Source: Schizochytrium sp. TIO01 (Eukaryota > Sar > Bigyra > Thraustochytrida > Thraustochytriidae). Taken from it: a stretch of 64,000 bases of DNA. A program made the position numbers and the translations under genes. The notes beneath the pieces are model-generated. The model was not told where the DNA came from, made no database searches, and saw only the letters and a program-made list of their open reading frames with translations. Positions within the stretch are counted from its first letter, which is position 1. Each line of letters begins with the position of its first letter. Positions 32,344-42,386 of this stretch are shown here, piece after piece. The stretch lies in the NCBI GenBank assembly GCA_004764695.1, contig SMSO01000004.1, positions 1,205,501-1,269,500 on the forward strand, written 5' to 3'.

Positions 32344-32567
32344 AGGTTAGAAGGCAAATAGCTCAAAATCTATTACCATCTTGTGAGCTGCGCTGATTGC
32401 CTTAAGTTCTGCTTTTGCGTGCCTGAGTTAAAAGAAAGGGCTAAACATTAATAAAATTCAGGGTCATTTTCACCAGATCAATGAGACTACCGTGGTACTG
32501 CGTAGCTTCGTACTAGGAAATATGCCTTGAATATGAGTGTTGAGGACTTGCTTGAGGCACATCCAGA

Positions 32568-32600
32568 AGTTCTATTAGCCTGGTTGCAGCTAATAGAACT
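32568..32600. repeat. Perfect hairpin, 12-bp stem and 9-base loop
   Basis: AGTTCTATTAGC and GCTAATAGAACT are separated by nine bases. It lies about 600 bases upstream of the copy A gene. The equivalent sequence in copy B has one substitution in each arm; they are not compensatory, one leaving a G-T pair and the other a mismatch. Confidence 0.6.
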
Positions 32601-32790
32601 CGTTAGTTGTTTAAGTTCAATAGGCCTGATGAGACAAAGTTGAGGGTGGTCGGTCAAAACCGAACACTCAGGAAAGAGGAAACAACGAGGAAAGCAACAA
32701 AGAGCACCCTTTCAGATATAATCGAAAGGTTACAATTTTCCAATGACGCAAAGTTCCACCCCCCTGGCATATGAACAGAAGGAAGGGACA

Positions 32791-33622
32791 AAGAAAAAAA
32801 GAAAAATACTCGGGTAGGGCAACCCCACAACCTAAAGTGCGCAAATACAAATAAATGTATAGGCCAGTTGGATAATTGAGTTAGACCACAAAATGAACAG
32901 AATTGAACATTGAAACGGGAAATCAGCAATCATTCTTTTGAATGACACTGTAGCTGTGCATTGGGACGAGAATAGCCTTCGCTTATGTTTATGTTAAATT
33001 TTAGTGAGTGCCGAATTTTGAGCGCAATGAGAACAGAACGCCTCAACAGAGCTATTCCGTAATTCGAGTGACTATAGATGATTTCTCGTAGTGAGGGTAC
33101 TCGTAAGTAAAATACATAAAGTTTAAGAAGAACATGAAGTTTAAGAAGAACAGTAGCAATGGGGTTATTAAGTAAAGCATAAAGTTTCAGAAGGACATTA
33201 GCAATAAGGTTAAATGAAAAAAAAAAACAGTATCAATAGAACGTTTAAATTTTAAAAGTAAATCAATAACATTAAGTTCAATAGGAAGAGCATGAATGAG
33301 TAGAACAAAGTCCGTAAGTAATAACGAAGCGTTAAAGAGGAGCAGTATGTATAAGTAGAACATAGTCCGTCACTAAGGGTACAGCTATTCAAGAAACACC
33401 AGTGGAACAGCTGCTATAGGGAGTTTCTTGTTGTGCTTTAGTTCGACTCAATATTTTGATTTTAACTATAGCTACAAGTTCAATCCAATGCATGTTAAAT
33501 GTACGATATCTTATATATCTTGTATTAATTAATTGTGTAATTTGTGGTAGTTTAAAGTGCAGGTGTAAAGTATATACGAAGCTTTGAAAATTGTATACTG
33601 ATTAAATACACCAAATCAATAT
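32791..33622. other. Spacer between the two duplicated segments
   Basis: This is about 830 bases of AT-rich, purine-biased DNA with loosely repeated AAGTTTAAGAAGAACA-like words around 33115-33230. No gene is visible. Confidence 0.55.
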
Positions 33623-33941
33623 CTCGTAACTCTCAACACCATAGCTAATCAAGCTGTCCTAAGCCTTTATTGATTTTGTTTTGATTTTCTTAGGAAACCT
33701 CCACCTGATCAGATTCGTCTTTCAGCAGATTGGAATTTACTCTCCAAAGTGACATTATTCAAGCAAGTTGACATCGCTTTTCTTTTTCGCGTAAAGCAAG
33801 TAACTCAGTAGAGCCGCGTGATAAAGGCCTATAACATAAGCTGGTCTGCGCAATGGTTTCACTCAGATAAAATTTCGGCTATGACGCCACTTTTTATTTT
33901 TCTTATTTCTTGTTGAAAGACTCCTTGTGACATTGATCAAG

Positions 33942-35378
33942 TTAAGGTGCACATTGTCCATCTTTTCTGCATGCACCAGTACATACAGATCCAGCCCTAA
34001 AGGCACAACTAATGGCTGAACACAAGCTAGGAAAGCATGTGTCGAGATCGAGCGAAGTCTGTCTGTTAATTGTCAGCCTCGTGAACAAGTCTGGGTTCGC
34101 TTCGAGCAAAGTTTCTTCGAAAGCAGTAACGTTAGTAAGAGGGTTCCATGTCAAACCAACGTCACGTACAAACTGGACTCTCGTGACGCGTCCAGCACTA
34201 CAACCTACAAAGCCTTGACGCCGAGCACATGCACCTGCACTGCATGGGTTCTCATTGCGGGAACTCTGGCAAACTTTCCAATCATCAGATGTGAAAGCAT
34301 CCATTAACGAATTCCAAAGTTTGCAGTTATTTCTGGCAAAGCGCGGCTTAAAACGATTGCATCCTAAACCTTCCGTAGGTTTCTTTGTTGGTCGAGCGGT
34401 TGGCAAAGGGGTTGGTGCTGGAGTAGGTGCGTCAGTGACGCAGATTCCATCAGTAGTACAGCTACCAGTGCACTCAGAACCAGTGAAATCGCATGTAAGA
34501 CCATCGGCACAAGGCGCAAGGCATTCGTCGAGGCCCAAGCTAGCCTGATTTTGCAGAGTCAAAGTTTGAAAATTGTACGAGTCCCTGTAAGTCTCGAGCA
34601 TGCTGACAAAGCTTGAGATATCAGCTCCCGCAACCAAGTTATTCTCGGAGTTGAAATTAAATGAAGTAATTTCATTATTGCCATTGCACGTGACGAGACC
34701 TTTTTGAACAGGGCACTTGGCGCTGCCACAAGGGTTTATAGACCGTGAATTAACAGCGTTAATGCCGCATTCGGTCCAGCTGGCACCGCCAAAGTTGTCT
34801 TGGAGCGCACTCCAAAGTTCGCAAGCTTTTGGGTAAGCGGTTCCTGAGCAGTCAGCCTTGCGAGTAGGAGCAGACGTAGGGGCAGGCGTAGGTGCGTCAG
34901 TGACACAGATTCCATCGGTAGTACAGCTACCAGTGCACTCAGAACCAGTGAAATCGCATGTGAGACCATCGGCACAAGGCTCAAGGCATTCGTCAAGGCC
35001 CAAGCTAGCCTGATTTTGCAGAGTCAAAGTTTGAAAATTGTACGAATCCCTGTAAGTCTCAAGCATGCTGACGAAGCTGGAGATATCAGCTTCCGCAACC
35101 AAGTTATTATCGGAGCCGAAATTAAATGAAGTAATTTGACTATTGCCATTGCACGTGACGAGACCGTTTTGAAAAGGGCACTTTTGAGGGCCACAAGGGT
35201 TTATATAACGTGAATTAGTAGCGGAAGTGCCGCATGCGGTCCAGCTGGCACCGCCAAAGTTGTCTTGGAGCGCACTCCAAAGTTCGCAAGCTAGTGGGTA
35301 AACGGTTCCTGAGCAGTCAGCCTTGCCTTCGTGAACGAAAAGTGCTAAAGTTGTTACTAAAAAAAGTAAGCGTGACAT
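33942..35378 (-). CDS. Secreted cysteine-rich protein, two full repeats plus intact divergent terminal repeat
   Basis: This 478-residue paralogue of the neighbouring 727-residue protein has the same signal peptide (about 1-20). Two 155-residue repeats begin at nucleotides 35315 and 34850. After a Pro/Thr/Lys linker, a third, divergent repeat begins near CNRFKPRF. It keeps the cysteine framework (CKLWNSLMDAF, NPCSAGAC, LTINRQTSLDLDTC, GSVCTGACRKDGQC) and ends in a normal stop. The protein therefore shows what the family's complete C-terminus looks like. It is probably secreted or on the cell surface. No enzyme motif is seen. Transcription is leftward and its upstream region is shared with the other copy. 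Confidence 0.85.
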   Translation of the reverse strand: MSRLLFLVTTLALFVHEGKADCSGTVYPLACELWSALQDNFGGASWTACGTSATNSRYINPCGPQKCPFQNGLVTCNGNSQITSFNFGSDNNLVAEADISSFVSMLETYRDSYNFQTLTLQNQASLGLDECLEPCADGLTCDFTGSECTGSCTTDGICVTDAPTPAPTSAPTRKADCSGTAYPKACELWSALQDNFGGASWTECGINAVNSRSINPCGSAKCPVQKGLVTCNGNNEITSFNFNSENNLVAGADISSFVSMLETYRDSYNFQTLTLQNQASLGLDECLAPCADGLTCDFTGSECTGSCTTDGICVTDAPTPAPTPLPTARPTKKPTEGLGCNRFKPRFARNNCKLWNSLMDAFTSDDWKVCQSSRNENPCSAGACARRQGFVGCSAGRVTRVQFVRDVGLTWNPLTNVTAFEETLLEANPDLFTRLTINRQTSLDLDTCFPSLCSAISCAFRAGSVCTGACRKDGQCAP

Positions 35379-35700
35379 AACTTCGACGAAACTTCGACCT
35401 GCTTATTAATTCGATATGGGAAGCTCAACTTTCTCCTTCACCACTTGGTTGCAGCTTATAGAGCACAGCTTGTCTCAGTTAAGCGGACTTCGAGATGACC
35501 TGGTTATAGTTTGAGTTTTGCTTGTGTGCTGGGTGTTGCGTTTTGATTTTGGATTCTAGTTTAAAATGACTTTGCACCGTTGCTATATTTTCATGTTACA
35601 TTTTTTTTTTAAATATGGAAAATAAATCGTTCCTCACACTTTTAGTACGTTTGATTAATTACCAATAGATTTTATTTATAACTGTTGTTGTAATATGCAT

Positions 35701-35766
35701 CAGTAATGATTGATGTTTAGGTCAGTAGTGATTGATGTTTAGGTCAGTAATGATTGATGTTTAGGT
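35701..35766. repeat. 22-bp tandem repeat, three copies (copy B upstream region)
   Basis: Three consecutive 22-base units, at 35701, 35723 and 35745, are nearly identical. They sit at the place in the copy B upstream region that has two units in copy A. Confidence 0.8.
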
Positions 35767-36349
35767 TAGAAGGCAAATAGCTCAAAATCTATTACCATCT
35801 TGTGAGCTGCGCTGATTGCCTTACTTCTGCTTTTGCGTCCCTGTGTTAGTAGAAAGGGCTAAACATTAGTAAAATCTAGGGTCATTTTCACCGGATTAAT
35901 GAGACTACTGTGGTACTGCATAGCTTCGTACTAGGAAATATACTTTGAATATGAGTGTTGAGGACTTGCTTGAGGCACATCCAGAAGTTCTGTTAGCCTG
36001 GTTGCAGCGAATAGAACTCGTTAGTTGTTTAGGTTCAATAGGCCTGATGAGACTAAGCTAAGGGTGGTCCGTCAAAACCGAACACTCAGGAAAGAGGAAA
36101 CAACGAGGAAAGCAACAAAGAGCACCCTTTAAGATATAATCGAAAGGTTTACAATTTTCAAATGACGCAAAGTTCCACCCCCCTGGCATATGAAGGAAGA
36201 AAAAAAAATTTAAAAAAAAATATATATATATAAAATCGTGTATTTGAAAAGAGATATTAAAATCAGTCAAGAAGCGGCAGTGTAGTTGTTTATAAGAGCA
36301 TGCATAGCTCTTTGTGTATTACAGAGACGAGACAAGAGTTGACGGCAGA

Positions 36350-37825
36350 TTAAGCCTTAGACTTCTTGTTACGGTTTCTGCGCCGCCGACGAGATGAAGA
36401 ACTGCTAGAAGACGCAGCGGTAGGGTGTGCAGCCTCCTGCTTAGATGCCGAAGCAGATGTCGGAGAAGATGAAGCAGATGCAGGAGAGGCCTCCTCTGGG
36501 GTAGAGCGCTCCTCTATTTCTGGCTCTTGAGGGTTCTCTGTTGACAAATCTTCAGTTTCAATAGGACTCTGATCCGTTGGGTCCATAGAAGATACACTCT
36601 TGATTACCTCAGCCATTTGGCGTAATTTATCGCGGGCTACATCAACAAAGGCGACGCCGTCTGGATGGACCTCATCAGCATCAACCAAATACATGAAGAT
36701 GGACTGCGTTGATGGTTCGAGGTCACTTTTGTTTGCTGCAAGAAATTCAATCACTGGCTCAAACTCTTCCACACACGCGTGCATACCTTGGTGGTACTTA
36801 ATGCGGGTATCCAAGTTGGCAACTTTGCGATCAATAATTTTATCGAGGTCAGCTGCGTCTTTCACCTTAATTAGGGATCCAAAGTTTTGCAAATCCTTGA
36901 GCAGAGATTCTTTGGCAGCGGCATCAACCTCTTGCGGTGAGGCCTTACGTGCCTCCTTAGCTTTTTTGAGCTCCACAAACTTTGGCAAAAGCTTCTTTGC
37001 TAATTGATCTTGAATCTTTTGTGGTGTCAAACCGTCAGCAGATTCTTTTGCCGACTCTTCTTTAGTGGTATCCTCATTGTCCGCCTGGGCGTTCTTCTCT
37101 GTAGCAGGAACAAGGTCTTTGTTTTGCCCAGTTGCAGGGGGCTCCGGTGAAGCCTTGTTTTCAGTCAGATTGTTCTCTTTTGCAGTGCTTTCTTTATTGG
37201 CAATTGATTCTTCATCCTTCTCCTTGATCTTTACGTCATCTTCTGCAAAGTTGACCTCGCCAGAAGTTGGCACCTCCTGGTCTGAGCCCTCATCAGATTC
37301 GGTAGATTGCGGCAGAGCATCGTCCTTGTCCTTGATCTCAGCACCCTTTGTCTCATCACTCTCATCTTCGATTTGGTCCTCGACGGCAGAGTCATTTTCC
37401 TCCTGAGTCCTCTCTTGTTCCTCAGAAGCGGACTGAGCCGGCGAGATTTGCTCCGTCTTCGCCTCGCTCCTCTCTGCTTGGTCAGCGTCAACGCTTGTAT
37501 CCACTTGAGATTCTGTATCATCCTTGATGACTTCCTCGCTTAAAGTGTCTTGTTTGGCTTCAGTCTTATCCTCAGTTTTGGCCTTTCCAGCCTCAACCTC
37601 GATCTGGGAATCCTCAGCTTTCCTGGCCTTCGACGACGCATTCCTCCCCAGGGTTGAACGCGGGGAGGTTGCTGCAGCTGCCTTGCGACGCTGTGTCTTC
37701 GTGAACTCCTTCTCAACTTCTTTGGGCGGGGATCCTCCAAGATAAATCGACGCTGTAGCCACCAAGGCGCACGCAAAGCCAACCGTGGCTAGGAACCTGC
37801 CCATATGCTTGGCCTCCCGCGCCAT
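36350..37825 (-). CDS. Membrane-anchored acidic protein of unknown function
   Basis: This 491-residue protein starts at an ATG, with a second Met at residue 8. One hydrophobic segment (about 9-30, FLATVGFACALVATASIYLGG) is a signal anchor or signal peptide. Residues about 35-265 are very rich in Glu, Asp, Lys, Ser and Ala and should be disordered. A helical, more conserved-looking domain spans about 270-420, from IQDQLAKKLLPKFVELKK through MHACVEEFEPVIEFL to DVARDKLRQMAEVI. A Ser/Ala/Pro-rich stretch and a strongly basic tail (RRRRRNRNKKSKA) end the protein. It may be an ER or Golgi type II membrane protein. I do not recognise the helical domain. The gene is divergent from the saposin-like gene. 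Confidence 0.75.
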   Translation of the reverse strand: MAREAKHMGRFLATVGFACALVATASIYLGGSPPKEVEKEFTKTQRRKAAAATSPRSTLGRNASSKARKAEDSQIEVEAGKAKTEDKTEAKQDTLSEEVIKDDTESQVDTSVDADQAERSEAKTEQISPAQSASEEQERTQEENDSAVEDQIEDESDETKGAEIKDKDDALPQSTESDEGSDQEVPTSGEVNFAEDDVKIKEKDEESIANKESTAKENNLTENKASPEPPATGQNKDLVPATEKNAQADNEDTTKEESAKESADGLTPQKIQDQLAKKLLPKFVELKKAKEARKASPQEVDAAAKESLLKDLQNFGSLIKVKDAADLDKIIDRKVANLDTRIKYHQGMHACVEEFEPVIEFLAANKSDLEPSTQSIFMYLVDADEVHPDGVAFVDVARDKLRQMAEVIKSVSSMDPTDQSPIETEDLSTENPQEPEIEERSTPEEASPASASSSPTSASASKQEAAHPTAASSSSSSSRRRRRNRNKKSKA

Positions 37826-38710
37826 CTTTCAGTCAAGATTTAAAGAAAAAACGCTACGACACGAGGCCCTCCTGAGTCGATCTCAAGCGACGACACTGCG
37901 CCAAGCGACGCCTTCGCAATAGCAAGGTGTTTTACAATTGCTCGTTTGCGAGAAGAAGAAGATGAAGTACTGCTACTTCGAGGTATGACTTTATGGGTTT
38001 ACTTTGATTTCACCTTTGTAAATTATATCTATATCTCCATCGATCCATCCCTTCGCTGACGACATCTGACGCAAGTCAACTTAAACGCTGCTGAAAGTCA
38101 CTTATACCGCTGCATAAATGAGTTATTCATTCGCGTACAATAGGCTATTCATCGTTAAAGCCTGGCTTTCAACTAAAAGAACTAAAAGAATAAGCGTCCG
38201 CAAGCCTCAGAGTGACTTATAGTTCCCCCACAAGTGAGCTATTTGCAGTCTCAAAATGAATTATACCAAAGATACAATGGAGAATCGGCCTCTCATGGAG
38301 CTTTTCACAAGTAGACAATGTTGCTTTGCAAAGTAGAACTTAACGGCGCATAAAGTGGAGTATTTGCCCCATAAATTAGGGTGTTCTAACAGGAATGATC
38401 TGAAGGCCATCTTGGACTATCTTGACAGCACCGATAGCATTAGAACGGGAATTCTGCGGCACGAAGAAGCGTTGTCGGCAGAACCTAACGAACGGCGGTG
38501 TAGCGTCAAGCAAGGCATTGGCAACCGAATAAGTGGCAGAGAGTTAACCGTCGTGTCTGCATATACTTTGTAGATACAGGCGCCTTGCTACAAGCCACGC
38601 TGGAAAACGATTTCGCCAAAAACGTCTCGAAGGAAAACAAACCTGGCACGTATATACTCTTCTAGAGAAAGCAGAGACAGTTGAATCGCTCTGATACTCT
38701 AGAGATCAAG
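37826..38710. promoter_or_regulatory. Divergent promoter region with three degenerate repeats
   Basis: This 885-base spacer separates two divergent genes of likely secretory-pathway proteins. A loosely conserved element of about 37 bases, with the pattern ACTTA...CATAAA(G)TGAGTTATT(T/C)GC, appears at about 38098-38135, 38212-38250 and 38336-38372. The copies are spaced about 115-125 bases apart. Confidence 0.4.
38651..38656 (+). promoter_or_regulatory. TATA-like element before the saposin-like gene
   Basis: TATATA lies 55-60 bases upstream of the ATG at 38711. The position fits a short 5' UTR, but the motif is common in AT-rich DNA. Confidence 0.3.
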
Positions 38711-39592
38711 ATGTTTGTAGGCAAGATGTGGGCTCTGCGTGCAAAATCACTCATGGTGGTGCTGCTCTTGGCAGCAGCGGTAGTGCCGAGCTTTGCATCC
38801 TTTGGAGGTCCCGGAGCCGGCGAGGATACGGAAGGTGGATTTGCACCGCCTGGAGATCTCACAGATGAGCAACTTCAAGAGCTTTTAAGTCAGCAGGGGC
38901 TTGGCGATGGCGGAGAAGGCGGTGGTATGGACTTTGGTGATATGGATTTTGCTGAAATGATGAAAAATATGGGCGGCGACATGATGGGCATGGAATCGCT
39001 CGGTGGCATGGGAGACATTGCCATGATGCGAGACACAGAACCAACCACTGGAGATATCAAATTCATTCTTTGTGATACATGCGAGAACCTCGTTGAGAAT
39101 GCATGGAACCAAATTGCTGCGCTGCGCGCCAAGTTCCCCAATACTAAGATCAGCGAGGACCGCATTGACGATGCATTGGAGAAAATTTGCAACAGTAAAG
39201 AAGAACCCGGCTTGTGGATTGGCAGAATGGATATGGTGGAGGATGGTGACCGTATTCATCTTGAGGACAAGGGCGTTGTTGGTCGTTGCATGGTTGAATG
39301 CAAGACTATAGAGGCTGCTTGCTCTAAAGTTAATGAAGAGATCAACACCGATCTTGTTGAGGCTTTGTACATGGGCAAGTCTGACCTTCAGACTTTGAAG
39401 AACCGCTTCTGTAGCAAGCAAATCCGCAGGATGAAGGGTGCATGTGGAAAGCCCTACCCGCCTGTACCAGCATCTCGCGAAGCTGGAGGCGAAAACTTCT
39501 ACCCAAAGACTGAAGAGGAGCTTGGAATGGACGAAATTAACCGTAAAATTCGTGCCTCCCCACAAGGAAATTTTGGAGTCCGTGAGCTGTAG
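38711..39592 (+). CDS. Secreted or ER-luminal saposin-like protein
   Basis: An in-frame TTG at 38681 precedes the first ATG at 38711, which gives 293 residues and a good signal peptide (about 1-30, with MVVLLLAAAVVPSFAS). A Gly/Met/Asp-rich stretch (about 65-105) follows. A cysteine-rich helical domain (about 115-250) begins ILCDTCENLVENAW, with C121, C124, C160, C193, C197, C204 and two further Cys in RFCS and KGAC. This spacing resembles saposin-B and canopy-type (CNPY) folds found in the ER lumen. The C-terminal residues VREL are only a weak KDEL-like signal. It is probably a secretory-pathway folding or lipid-interacting factor. The specific function is not decided. Confidence 0.75.
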   Translation: MFVGKMWALRAKSLMVVLLLAAAVVPSFASFGGPGAGEDTEGGFAPPGDLTDEQLQELLSQQGLGDGGEGGGMDFGDMDFAEMMKNMGGDMMGMESLGGMGDIAMMRDTEPTTGDIKFILCDTCENLVENAWNQIAALRAKFPNTKISEDRIDDALEKICNSKEEPGLWIGRMDMVEDGDRIHLEDKGVVGRCMVECKTIEAACSKVNEEINTDLVEALYMGKSDLQTLKNRFCSKQIRRMKGACGKPYPPVPASREAGGENFYPKTEEELGMDEINRKIRASPQGNFGVREL

Positions 39593-40109
39593 AAAGCTCT
39601 ACAACGATGAATCAACACCGAAAATGTGGTCATGATAATTGTAGTTCCCGTTGTTGCATAGAAACCACAATTATCGAAAGCATCACTACATTATAGTGGT
39701 ACTAAAACACTATTTTACCAATAGCCTATTACATTAGAAACAACCAAAAAACATGAAATTGGAATTTAATAGAAATTTCTCTGCCATTTATTAGAGAAAA
39801 TATAATTTTAAAACAAAAAACTAACGTGCATATACAGCGCATCATATAGCCTGCTAAACTAGCAAAATGATGCTTTAGATCACAATCTCTTGCTCCTCTT
39901 CTTCTTTTTCTATTTTGAAAAAACTTCGGAGCTAAAAAGAAATATGGTACTGTTAAACCTTTTCAAACAGGGACTCGTCTGGACGAAAGTGAAAAAGTCC
40001 ATGCAACAATGAAAGTTATAGGTATTATGTGTGAATCATAAGTGCAGGCACCACTGCTTCCTCACCAAGAAAGTTGCAACTTGCGCAACTGCTTCTAAAC
40101 TTAGATGAT
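39593..40109. other. Convergent intergenic region
   Basis: This is about 520 AT-rich bases between the 3' ends of the saposin-like and ORC3 genes. Nothing beyond the expected 3' UTRs is visible. Confidence 0.55.
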
Positions 40110-42386
40110 TCAGTCGAAGATAAGCTTGATTATATTGTTGGTTGAAGTCGTTGAAGGTTTACAAATACCAAGAAATCGAAGCTCAGTGCTTGCTTGCATG
40201 AAACGAGCACGCTGTTCAATATCGTCGTCAGCTTCGTTTGCAGCACAAAATTCCTCATACCATTCAAGCATACTCAACTGCTTTCTACGACCATGGCCTC
40301 GAAGAATCTGGTAGACAGTGCAGGTGTCATGGCTCTTGCGCTTCGTATTTACACTTATGTTCGTGAGCGCTGACAAGATACCATCTCTATGAGAAGGCAT
40401 CATCAGTTTATTCAGTGCTTTTGCACTGTGCAAGGCAAAAATCTCGTCTAATGGACGTTGAGTGCTGCAAACTATTTTTTCAACAAGCTCCTCCCAGCGT
40501 TTCAAGACAAACTTTCGTGCTGCTTTGGATTGAACAATTCTGTCCTCTGAATTCATACCCGCTTGCAGAAGCTCCATGCGCTTGTTCTTTTTCATGCTTG
40601 CATTACGCAAAGCATCACCTTGTAGAGTTCGCACAGATGGGGATGGCACCGAAGTACTTGTATCCTGGTCAGCAGAGCGTAGCTCCTGGAATTTCTGCAC
40701 ATCTTTAGGGTTCTTCCACGCAACAAGGAGCTGCTGAAGAGTATCGAGCGAGCATTTGTCAAGACGAGCACGCAGGTCTTTACATGTCCCTTTGGGGTCG
40801 CTCAGGAGTTCCACGTAGGCAGCACGCAAACTTCGTCGGAACCCACTATGTAAGTGAGGCTGGAGAATTCGATTCGTCTCAAAGAGGCGCATAAATGCCT
40901 CCGGGCGATGCTTGCGCGAGGATTCTTGGTAAGAAATGAGGTTTCCTACCATTGTAAGTTTGGCAGATTCGCTCATAGAGTCTAACTTTGGTGCAATCTC
41001 TTTGACTACACTCGGTAATGAAAGCAGATAATTGAGGTCTTCCTCCATCAGAAGTGGTACACCTTCTCCTTCACGACGGCAACAGAGATAGGCGCACCGT
41101 ACTTTGGAGAAGTGCACCATCGTTAAAAGCTTTAGTGATCGCATAAATGAGTGAAATGAGTATTCCTCTTGAAGAAATACTTGCGATAAGCGGTCAAGCA
41201 CACGAGGACCAAGGCGCAACGGCATACGGTCACTCATTAGTATGTCATCGGTGATCTTGTCTAAGAGTGCTCTACCCTGCTCAATTTTGAATCGTTGAAT
41301 TTGCAAGCGAGCTGTTTCTGCCCGTGTGAGAAGACCATGCACGCCTTGATAACTTGAGCTACGCAGGCCAAGAACAACACCAAAACGGAACACGCGGCGT
41401 TCAGGATCATTATGATATGACAAAAGAATCCTCATAATACCACGAAGTACTGCTACATCGATATTCTCAGCGTCATCAAAGACAACGAAGATGGTTCGTT
41501 GTTTCATAGACTCTGCTTCCAGCATAGCTTCCAGTTCAAGCAATGTCTTCGGTTGTTTTCTCACTCCTACGGCGTTTTTACGCCGCCTTTTAGCAGTGAC
41601 ATTCTTTTCCATGCGTTGTAGGAGCGTTGAGCTGCGAACACGCTTGCCTGCGCCTGTTCGAGAAACCGTGCTCAATTCCTCTTCGTCGCTATCCTCGTCT
41701 TGGGCTTCCTCATCATGTGTGTCGTCGATAGCTGATACAAGCTCGCGCACAATAGCTTCTACTCCAGTTTGAACAGATCCGCAAACGTCTGGCCCTATGA
41801 GTGCCAGATGAGGGGAAAGTGACTCTCGAATCATGGCACACAATTTGGCACAAGTAATTTCATGATCTCCAACATTAACACCAGTTGATAACGCAGCAAG
41901 ATGCATAAATTCTGCTTCTGCTGCGTGTTCAAGAAACTTGTGAATTCCTTGGAAGCTTTCTTCCATTGTTGACTCAATTACCTCATTGATGGCTTTTTCT
42001 GTACGCTTCCAGCATCTTGCAAAAGCTTCGTAATTCTCCTCTGTGATTTTCTCCTTGAACCAATCGCCAGTGACGACTGCTGCTCGTTGACCAGCTTTAA
42101 TTGCAGCATCAAGGGTCTCCTGGTTGGCGTTAATTGCGTCAGATTTGGATGATTTGCGGATCTTATTCACGGTTCGTCGTCGTGAGTTTCTGCGTTGTCG
42201 GAAATTGTTGCCTTCTTCGCCGTCCTCTTCGTCTTCACTGTCGTGCTTTACGTTTTCGTCCTCGCGGTCATCTTCGTCGTGGCCTTGCGCTGCACGATCT
42301 GCGTCAAGGTCGAAGGCCGCTTGCGCTGAGGAGTCAAAGCCATTCCGCATGAACAAACTGCCATCACTCGAAATAGTGCTCGTCAT
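40110..42386 (-). CDS. ORC3: Origin recognition complex subunit 3
   Basis: The open frame reaches a GTG at 42422. The first ATG is at 42386 and gives 758 residues, close to animal ORC3. ORC3 is part of the complex that marks replication origins and loads MCM. The N-terminal 90 residues are acidic then basic and low-complexity. The AAA+-like core includes TIFVVFDDAENIDVAVLRG (about 300) and the strongly ORC3-like stretch FLQEEYSFHSFMRSLKLL followed by HFSKVRCAYLCC. The C-terminal winged-helix region (about 690-758) reads SMLEWYEEFCAA then ELRFLGICKP, as in animal ORC3. As usual for ORC3, no intact Walker A motif is evident. The gene ends at TGA and lies on the same strand as the sirtuin. Confidence 0.92.
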   Translation of the reverse strand: MTSTISSDGSLFMRNGFDSSAQAAFDLDADRAAQGHDEDDREDENVKHDSEDEEDGEEGNNFRQRRNSRRRTVNKIRKSSKSDAINANQETLDAAIKAGQRAAVVTGDWFKEKITEENYEAFARCWKRTEKAINEVIESTMEESFQGIHKFLEHAAEAEFMHLAALSTGVNVGDHEITCAKLCAMIRESLSPHLALIGPDVCGSVQTGVEAIVRELVSAIDDTHDEEAQDEDSDEEELSTVSRTGAGKRVRSSTLLQRMEKNVTAKRRRKNAVGVRKQPKTLLELEAMLEAESMKQRTIFVVFDDAENIDVAVLRGIMRILLSYHNDPERRVFRFGVVLGLRSSSYQGVHGLLTRAETARLQIQRFKIEQGRALLDKITDDILMSDRMPLRLGPRVLDRLSQVFLQEEYSFHSFMRSLKLLTMVHFSKVRCAYLCCRREGEGVPLLMEEDLNYLLSLPSVVKEIAPKLDSMSESAKLTMVGNLISYQESSRKHRPEAFMRLFETNRILQPHLHSGFRRSLRAAYVELLSDPKGTCKDLRARLDKCSLDTLQQLLVAWKNPKDVQKFQELRSADQDTSTSVPSPSVRTLQGDALRNASMKKNKRMELLQAGMNSEDRIVQSKAARKFVLKRWEELVEKIVCSTQRPLDEIFALHSAKALNKLMMPSHRDGILSALTNISVNTKRKSHDTCTVYQILRGHGRRKQLSMLEWYEEFCAANEADDDIEQRARFMQASTELRFLGICKPSTTSTNNIIKLIFD

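Larger units (their letters stand above)
29473..32790. repeat. Segmental tandem duplication, copy A
   Basis: This 3.3-kb segment is duplicated in direct orientation at about 33623-36205. Similarity starts just downstream of the gene's 3' end (near CTCTCAAC...AGCTAATCAAGC). It continues through the coding region and the whole upstream region, and stops near CCCCCCTGGCATATGAA. Copy A carries two more 465-bp coding repeats than copy B and lacks 209 bp near its 3' coding end. Upstream identity is high, so the duplication is fairly recent. Confidence 0.9.
33623..36205. repeat. Segmental tandem duplication, copy B
   Basis: This is the direct-oriented partner of 29473-32790, covering 3' flank, gene and upstream region. 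It has only two full coding repeats, but it retains the complete terminal repeat that is deleted in copy A. Confidence 0.9.
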
